Source: Ctenosaura bakeri (lineage: Eukaryota; Chordata; Lepidosauria; Squamata; Iguanidae). Taken from it: a DNA stretch of 64,000 nucleotides. The position numbers were made by a program, and so were the translations under genes. Shown here piece by piece: positions 57,044 to 64,000 of this stretch (positions are counted from its first letter, which is position 1; each line of letters opens with the position of its first letter). The stretch is from NCBI GenBank assembly GCA_948474755.1, contig CAOLHI010000024.1, forward strand, positions 682,001 through 746,000, read 5' to 3'. Under the pieces are notes generated by a model that was given only the letters and a program-made list of their open reading frames with translations, was not told the DNA's origin and ran no database searches.

Positions 57044-58255
57044 ACAACAGAAGTACTACTACCATGAAGGAATCCATTTAACTCCTGAGCAAGAAGTGTA
57101 ATGTCTGTACAGTGCACAAATATGACCATAGAAAAAGACATTTGCTTTGATTAGCATATGTACAATAATTTCTGCTGCAAACTCAGGCAGTGGTTTGCTT
57201 TGCAGACACAATATGTAATTCATTGTGGTGCAAAGGGACAATCAACCTTCTGTCAAATTCGGATTCTGCAAGTAATTTGGCTCAGTCAAAAGTACTGTAA
57301 ATCTGAAGCAAACAGGTCAAACTGGTGTCAGGCACCAACAGCACTGCTGGCAATAACAGGCACTCGGTGGTTTCACAGGGGAAGTAGGACTCAAGGTGTC
57401 AGTGCCAGGAGCCTATTAATAGCACCAAGGCAGGCCTCTATTCAAGTCTCAGGTTCAATCTAGCTTGTGCAGCTGTCTCTAGCAGATGATTTTATACCTG
57501 AACCTACACCAGCACTTCCACTGGGATTTATACCTTCCCTGGTCTCCCATGTACCTAGTCCACCATGCATTCTAGGAACAGTCCTTTTAAAATGTAAATG
57601 TGGCAACCCCACAGAAGGACAGCTGTTGTTGACTCCACTTCTTGTCTGCAGACACAGAAGTGGGTCATCCTGACCTCTCTGCATTTTGAATGGCTGCTTT
57701 GTTACCTATAGGCTGACAAGATTAACATGGGGGTTGTTGGATAAGTGAGAATAAAGCTATTGTCTGCTTCTTGGTGTGCAAGCCCCATTCCATACTCTTT
57801 CTATGTTGGGTTTCGTTTGCTTCCCCTAGTACAAGAAGATAGAGGAGTGATGATATCCCTCTTCATTGGGATTAAACTTAGATTTATGGGATCTAGCTTC
57901 TGTTATTTTACCATTTGAATTCTAACTGAACTCTATTCTGAGCTAAAATTGTGTGTATACCTGTTTGCTTTGTTTAGATCCCAATCTAATTTCCACTCCT
58001 GATGCATTAAAACATTTCATGTCAAAGTATAGTTATGGTGAGTTCAGTCAAAAGTTTCAATGGAGATAAATTGTAATGTGTTAATTACTGGTTTGTAAGC
58101 ATGTATTTTGTATACTATAGTATCCAAGCATCAAGACAAAAAGATCTCAGTATATATTTCAAATTATAGTGTCTCCAAAATAGTGTTCAAACCAACCTAA
58201 ATATAGACCAGAAACCATGCGTGTCCAAAGTATATGCATAAAAGCAACAGTTACA
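57044..58255. other. Unique non-coding DNA
   Basis: No supported exon. A frame at 57158-57463 is open on the plus strand, but I see no family or splice support for it. Confidence 0.35.
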
Positions 58256-58260
58256 CGCTG

Positions 58261-58449
58261 GTGAAATCCATTTCAGCTCATTAGTATTTATCAAACCCAC
58301 ATAAGATAAGCCCGAGAGCTTGGAGGAAAAGCTCATCTCTGTTCAGCTCCAAACTGGTTGTGACTGTCCAGAGAACAATTTTTCCTCCAAGGTCTCACAC
58401 TTATCTTGTGTGGGTTTGATAAAGACTAATGAGTTGAAATAGATTTCAC
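58261..58449. repeat. Long inverted repeat (hairpin), arms ~70 bp
   Basis: The left arm 58261-58330 ('gtgaaatccatttcagctca'..'gagagcttggagg') and right arm 58379-58449 ('cctccaaggtctcac'..'gagttgaaatagatttcac') are reverse complements with few mismatches. They enclose a ~48-bp loop. No target duplication or known terminus is recognised. Confidence 0.8.
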
Positions 58450-58929
58450 TACTATTTTGCAGCTGCTGCTATATAATTTGACATGTATGTTTTGTATGTT
58501 AGATTTAGACTACTCTAAATATTACTTTGAATTCAATATGCTTTGAAATGTACTCTGAGGTCTTTTTGTTTTGGTATTTGGGTACCATTATCTAGCATTC
58601 CTTATCTTGGGCATTGTAGTCAGTGCTACAGAGTTTTTAACAATTGCTGATACTCAGTGGTGTAGCTGTGGGGGGACGGGACAAAATGAAGGCATTCCCT
58701 CCCCATAAGAATTTTGCATCCTCCATGAAATTTTCCTTCATCTTCAAATTTCCAACATTTAGAAATACAGTTTAGGCTTCCAAAGAAAAAGCTATGGCAG
58801 AATCATCAAAAACCTCAGCATTAGCACTCACAAACTTATTAAAACATTGTACATACACAAGAAAGGCTTTCCATGCAGGTGCCCTTTGTGTGCTGTAGGA
58901 CTCATCTTTGGCACATCTAGAGCTATGAG

Positions 58930-59365
58930 TGTGTCACCTCCAGCACCCTAGGGAGAGCCAGCTTTTTCTGAGAAACAGGCAAATGAACAAGACGTTTCTT
59001 GGTCCAAAAGGCTGGGCCCGTAGGCCAGGTTTATTCAGTACAAAAATACAAAAATACAAACAGCTGCAGCTGGGTGGCGATCAAGAGATCAGATCGCAAC
59101 AAAGCATGGAGGCCTGACCAGACTTTATATGCAGGTAGCAACATACACTCCCACTTCAACATTTTCCACCAATGAGGAAGTGCCACAGTTGAGGAAGGGG
59201 CTGGGACCCCTTGTGGTATGTGACCTCCTGCTAATATGTAATGGCGGCTGGTTTTTTCCACCCACAGTATAGTGAGGTAGTCATGTGACATGGCAGACAT
59301 GGGAGGGGGCTAGAATACATGGGAGGGGGCTAGGACTTCCTGTGTTTGGTTTTACTCCACTCACA
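58930..59365 (-). mobile_element. 3' LTR of a second endogenous retrovirus (minus)
   Basis: Read on the minus strand it starts TGTGAG at 59365 and ends CACA near 58930 (about 436 bp). The TATA box 'tataaag' lies near 59124-59130, and AATAAA at 59035-59030 is about 90 bp further on. The internal side abuts a polypurine tract. The outer boundary at 58930 is the best TG/CA choice. The second LTR would lie beyond the right edge. It is not the same LTR family as 19036 and 29084. Confidence 0.75.
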
Positions 59366-59378
59366 GTTTCCCCCCTCA
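59366..59378 (-). other. Polypurine tract of the minus-strand ERV
   Basis: On the minus strand 'gaggggggaaac' directly precedes the LTR start. Such a tract primes plus-strand DNA synthesis in retroviruses. Its position and composition fix the LTR edge and the element's orientation. Confidence 0.75.
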
Positions 59379-59552
59379 CACAGGAAGTACCAGCCCCATC
59401 CCATATCCCTGGAGTAGAATTTGAGACTCTCTAGTAACATTGACCCTTCGAGGTAGATCAACAGGCTTATCATTGGGTAGTATATTACGAATGATTGGCA
59501 TACATTGCGATAGACAACAGAAACTCAGAGTTAAACAAGACAAAAATACTTT
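59376..59552 (-). pseudogene. env C-terminal tail fragment
   Basis: A minus-strand frame of 58 sense codons lies between in-frame stops at 59555-59553 and 59378-59376; the terminal stop overlaps the polypurine tract. It encodes a hydrophobic stretch, then a Cys-containing, basic segment. This resembles the membrane anchor and cytoplasmic tail of a retroviral envelope transmembrane subunit, and the stop overlapping the PPT is the usual gammaretrovirus-like arrangement (family knowledge). The rest of env is not recognisable, and a SINE fragment abuts it upstream. It is a dead remnant. Confidence 0.45.
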
Positions 59553-59555
59553 TCA

Positions 59556-59615
59556 CTCATCCAAGAGCTGACCAGGCCCAACCCTGCTTAGTTTCAGTGC
59601 AATCAATCCTAATCT
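59556..59615 (-). repeat. 5S-derived SINE fragment in the ERV
   Basis: 'actcatccaagagctgacca' then 'ggcccaaccctgcttagttt' is complementary to 5S rRNA, like 39284 and 49583, but the body and tail are absent. Its left edge coincides with the break of the env-like frame. Confidence 0.65.
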
Positions 59616-62600
59616 ACTGTCGATGTAGCCAGTGCTGAAATTACTTCCAGTGGTTAACAGGCACAGTTCAAAATCCAATACTGAAGTCTCAGGTCAGCCT
59701 CCGGAGTGACCAATGAGAACCAATGTCCCTAAAAGATCAGATATCTGGCGCATTCCTTCTAAATAGCAGCTTGAGTCTGCCGCTGGGGTCCTTCCTGTAA
59801 GGATAAAGAGCGAGCAGGGGCCACAGAACAAATAGATTTTTATAACAATGCATCTTCCATTTCAACCCCCCCCCTCAGGCTTCCCAGACAGAGTTGGCTA
59901 GGGAAATTTTGGTCCGGTGAGAACAAAGCAAATTCCAGCAAGGCGGGATAAAATTTGAAATTCAGCCAGTGAACTCTCAAAATCAGGGTGTTTTTGTTTG
60001 TTTTGTAGCAAACATTGTGCCTGAGGGCCAGACCAGGAGACATTAAGAACAGAGCAAATTTCAGGCTGGACAAAGGCGGATCTGAACTGCTGCTATCCAT
60101 GTGCAGCACTTATCATGGCCTTGCTGTTTATTGGCGCAAATCCAGCATCATTGTAAAATAAAATGCATCTGATGCATCTGCAAGCCAGGTCCCAGAGCAA
60201 TTGACCAAGGCTTTTTGGAATGCCCGCCTAAGGGAAGAAATCCTTGTCTTTATCGGCTGCTTCCTTGGGAACTTGCATTTTGGGGACCCCCTGCAAATGC
60301 ATAAGCCAGGTGTGCCAGCAAAAGGTCAAATTATTTGATATCAAAAGAGATATCTAGTGCTCAGGTCTGAACCACAGTAACAACTTATTGGCAAACATAT
60401 CAATAATGGACAAATGCACTCACAATGGACGATGTTCACTGGATGAATTCCCATTGACGTGAATGCAATGCAACAACTACAAAACAGAGGAACCCTGAAA
60501 TGCTGTAATTCAAAAGCAGGCTTTTGTGAATGAAAGCAATCAGAAAGGCGAAACAGTTCCATGAAAAATGTGGGAGGGCAGTAGATCAGGACTGTAGCAT
60601 AATCCCAACAAGAAAAGGATATTTCTAGTATAGAGGGCTTTTAGAAAGAGAATTATTACTATAATGTACACATAATGGATATATGAAACTAGTTATGCAC
60701 TTCACATAGGTACAGCAGTAGATACATGAAATCAACAATTGATCTTCTTAGATGCAACAGCATGTAAGAGAAATCAGCAATTAATTGACAGTATTCTCTG
60801 GCATACAAGATCTTCTTTGGTCTATCTAACAGAAATTTCTATTCTATGATATGATGTCTTTTTAATAATGATATCTGTAGGCAGATAAAAACAACAAAGC
60901 ACATCATCCCCCAGACACAAAGAGAGTGGGGTTGTGCTCAAGTTTACATTAGCAATATGCAAACAATTCAGAAAAATAACAAAGATCAGTTGAAAATCAA
61001 TACAAGTAGGCAAACCTGTGGGTTCTGAGTTCAAATTCTACCACATTTCTATAAATCTCGTAACATCACACTAAAAATACCTAAAAAGGAAAGAGAGAGA
61101 AAGGGGGGGGAAAGGCAGAAAGCATAACATCCCACATCCAGTACACTCATAACAACTGAAGCGGAAATTACTAAAAGAATACCTCATATAACAACAATTA
61201 CAAAGAAATACATCAGCAATCAAAAACTTGAATGAAGGCAATTGAATGATAGCATTACAAATTCAAATACACAGTCCATAGGCAAAAGTTTCTGGAACAT
61301 TAAAAACATTGAAGTAAAAATACATTTAAGATGTTGTTGTTGTTTTCAGGTTTGGGGCTTAACCCTCTTCAAGTATCCAAAAGGAAAAATCTTCTGTAAT
61401 AAAAGCAGGAGGAAACCTATCCAGGAGGGTTTCCACCCCCCTCTGGTATCAAAGTGTAGTCAAGATGCTTTAAGATACAAAAAGAGGGGCCATGAGTATT
61501 CACAGTTATGCAGAACCATTCTTGGTTAAAATTCCTGCAAAGAGGAGTAGTAAAGCAAGGTGCTATTACAAAGGGATGAAAAATTGGAAGCAAAAGCCAT
61601 TTCCTGGTGTGTTTAGCAATTCACTAAAGTGAAATCACAATGTGAGTACTGTCATCTCTTCCATGTACGTTTCTAGCTTACTGAAATAATGTGTTTCTAA
61701 GGACAAAAATGTTTAATTACTTCCACAGGGGAACTTATAAATGCATAAGACATCAAAAAGATTCCAGCTTTTGTCATATTTGACAGGAAGACCACTGAAA
61801 TTAACAGGACTTAAAATAGTCATGATCTTGATCCAACCTATAGCGTCCATCCACAAATGTCACTGTATGAAAACATTAACTGGTCACAAATTAGAATCAA
61901 AAGCAAGAAACTACATTTTGAACTAGTCTTTCCAAAAATTCCTATCTGCTGAGGCTCAATAAAGATATTGCAGTTTTCCTCTGCGTTCTAGAGAAAACAG
62001 TCCTTCCGTCACAAAAGGAGCAAGCCTCGCCTTAGTAAAGTTCACATGAGCAAGTAATTCAGTCTCACTATTGAACTTTTTTTTTATCTGCCTGGTTCCT
62101 CTTTGCTCCAAGGTCTTCTCGGCTCCAAGCTGCCAGTTTCTAAGATTTATGCTTAAGGCTCCATTGTATTTCAAAAGCTCAAATACTAAAATATATTTTA
62201 CTTCTCACACTGGCAATTTTTATGTCAAAAGCAATTACTAAATTTTGGATAAAGTTTAAAAAGAGGTTTGCCTCAAGACCCCCACCTTCTCAAACCAAGA
62301 GATTTTTTTTAAAAAAAGTGAGCTGTTGAAGAGTCATGGTCTGGCCCCATTGTTATGCAAATGCTCAAGAGGCAAAAGAGATCTGCAGCTTAACAATTGA
62401 ATGTTTCCTTGAGGACTAGAAACTTGGGAAAGAACAGATTTTGAAAAAGAACAGTTTCCTTTTCTGCAACTTCCCTATTGCAATCCTTATGGCTAACATG
62501 TTGTTCTGGCTGGCTAACATGTGGTGGATTGGCATGTTCTTCTTCTTCAGTGGCCAGTCTACTCTGGGCTTCCTGAGCTACAAATGCAAGAGCCAATTTG

Positions 62601-63834
62601 TGAAAATAAAGAGGGGAAAAAAGAAAAATTATATGCTTGCACAAAAATCACCCCAAAACCACTCCCAAAGAAAATCCCCAAGTTCCTGCAGAGAAATGAA
62701 AACTGGCTCATTCTCAGTCACACAATTGCTGATCTTTAACAAATTCACGCCTTCTTTGTTCTCCTTGGAGGAGACAACAGAGAGAAAAGGCTATCTTGCT
62801 GGCCTGGGATTTCTGGTTAAAGAAAACATGTTTCGTAAACAATGCAGAGATTAACAACAGATTTATGTTCTTCCTGCTGTAATTCAGTGGCAGGAAATGG
62901 AATGAAAGAGTTCCTTAAAAAAAATGAAACAAATCAGAACATAAGGGCAGTACACACTTAATTGTTGAAATAAAATATGTCTTTTTTTTAAGAAAAGGAG
63001 AGATGCAGTCGAGAGATGTTGCACAGATGAATGTTTAACACAAGTCCAGCACTTTTCTTCCATATAAAAGAGTTTTGTTTTTTTTTCATGCTGGATAACC
63101 CTTGGCAGAAGTGCTGAGCAAGGAAAACACCCCTCATTCCCTTTGGGAAAGTGCAAGAAAGAAAGAAACCCCAATTCCAATACGTAATGTAACCTGTTAA
63201 TGTTTAGCAAATAGAGAAACAGGCTAAAAGAACATCACAGGAACAGATATATTCTTAACATTTCATTGAATCTGATTCAAATTTCTGGGCATTAGATGCA
63301 GGCAGAAATTCCCTGTTCAATAAACATAATATACCATATCCTTTCCTATTGATTACAAGAAGCTGGGCGCTCCCAGCACAGACACATTTCGTAAATCAAT
63401 CCCAGTACCAGATTTTATCCCTGGGGAAAACCATAAAAGTCGCAAAATGTAAAAGGATCAGTTTGAAGATGAAGGCAGGAGCTCAGGCAGAGGAATCTCA
63501 AGGAATCTCAGGGCAAACAGCCAAACTGCCTGACTGCAGCCCTGGGACATGCTGCAAGAATCTGTTGCAGCCATGCCTGCCCTCACCCAGGGAATTCCTT
63601 GGACTGAGGGCACTAATTAAAAAAATAAAACTACAGGGAACACAAATGCACAGACATTTCTCACTCCAGGCACAAAATGAACGCAACACACACACACAAG
63701 AACGCAAATTCATCAACAGACAGTTGGAGCTCCCCATTCACACGCAGCCACAGAGCAACAAGAGAAATTTTCAAAACTAATTTCAAGCCCAAAGGTACCT
63801 ATCTAGGGCGGTCCCTTTAAAAAGTTTTTGGGAC
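59616..63834 (-). other. Uncertain region: ERV interior or unrelated DNA
   Basis: By position this should be the interior (env toward pol) of the minus-strand ERV, but I find no reverse transcriptase, integrase, protease or capsid motif in any frame. The longest minus frames (59840-60109, 62884-63210) show no family features. Features seen are short homopolymer runs (59868-59876, 61108-61115, 62283-62320). The provirus may be internally deleted, non-autonomous, or ended near 59.9 kb. Confidence 0.4.
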
Positions 63835-63838
63835 TTTT

Positions 63839-63990
63839 CCAGAGGGTGGGATGTATCAGAGGCTTCTGATAATTCCAGATCTCACCCTAATCAATTTCGG
63901 AGGCTTACCAGGGGGTGAGGTGAATCAGAGGCATGTTCCAGAGGCGTCCAATTGTTCCAGACCTCACCCTACTCAGATTCCAAAGCCTTT
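63839..63990. repeat. Two-unit diverged tandem repeat at window edge
   Basis: The first unit, 'ccagagggtgggatgtatca'..'attccagatctcaccctaat'..'ggaggctta', is followed by 'ccagggggtgaggtgaatca'..'gttccagacctcaccctact'..'caaagcctt'. Units are about 70 and 80 bp. The array may continue past 64000. The paired 'gggtg' and 'tcaccc' phrases also make each unit partly self-complementary. Confidence 0.65.
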
Positions 63991-64000
63991 TGGATCAGGA

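Noticed and set aside
57158..57463. 101-codon plus-strand frame
   Set aside because: No family resemblance, no splice or promoter context, and the codon pattern looks random.

Overview
This window looks like nuclear DNA of a squamate reptile (lizard or snake). That is an inference from repeat content: tRNA-derived SINEs with the A-box/B-box head and 'acttgaaggcac' tail typical of lizards, 5S rRNA-derived SINEs, CR1 and L2-type 3' ends, squamate-style L1 ORF2 remains, many palindromic DNA-transposon miniatures (MITEs), and endogenous retroviral pieces. There are no operons, bacterial genes, CRISPR arrays or recognisable tRNA genes. No complete protein-coding gene can be read.

Layout. 1-11.8 kb: AT-rich non-coding DNA with SINEs, two L1 3' ends, CR1, L2-type and MIR-like fragments. 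11.8-14.6 kb: one strong CpG island, the only promoter-like region. Three good splice-donor-like sites, all on the minus strand (near 11.9, 12.18 and 13.2 kb), suggest a gene whose first exon or exons lie here and which is transcribed toward position 1; I could not identify it. 14.7-28 kb: palindromic MITEs (one nearly perfect, one chimeric), a solo LTR with a 4-bp target duplication, and a Tigger-like element. 28.8-33.4 kb: a three-level nest, with a 5'-truncated L1 inside an ERV LTR whose provirus fragment itself lies between two halves of a Tigger-like element. 33-55 kb: mostly unique DNA with GC-rich hairpin MITEs (35.1, 40.7, 45.8 kb), a diverged ~200-bp tandem repeat (44.8 kb), and 5S- and tRNA-derived SINEs. 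55.0-57.0 kb: two hAT-type elements with 8-bp target duplications, including one of 1735 bp. 58.3 kb: a long hairpin. 58.9-59.6 kb: the 3' end of a second endogenous retrovirus in minus orientation (LTR, polypurine tract, env tail fragment); its interior, if it continues, runs toward the right edge but carries no recognisable pol or gag. A diverged two-unit tandem repeat sits at the right edge.

Nothing here behaves as a gene system working together. The biology visible is a promoter island beside a dense, layered record of transposition. The most unusual structures are the chimeric MITE at 15.7 kb, the two perfect 42-44-nt palindromes inside the 40.7-kb MITE, the acceptor-like tandem units inside the 1735-bp hAT element, and the triple nest at 28.8-33.4 kb. 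All repeat family names were assigned by eye from motifs and need a library search.
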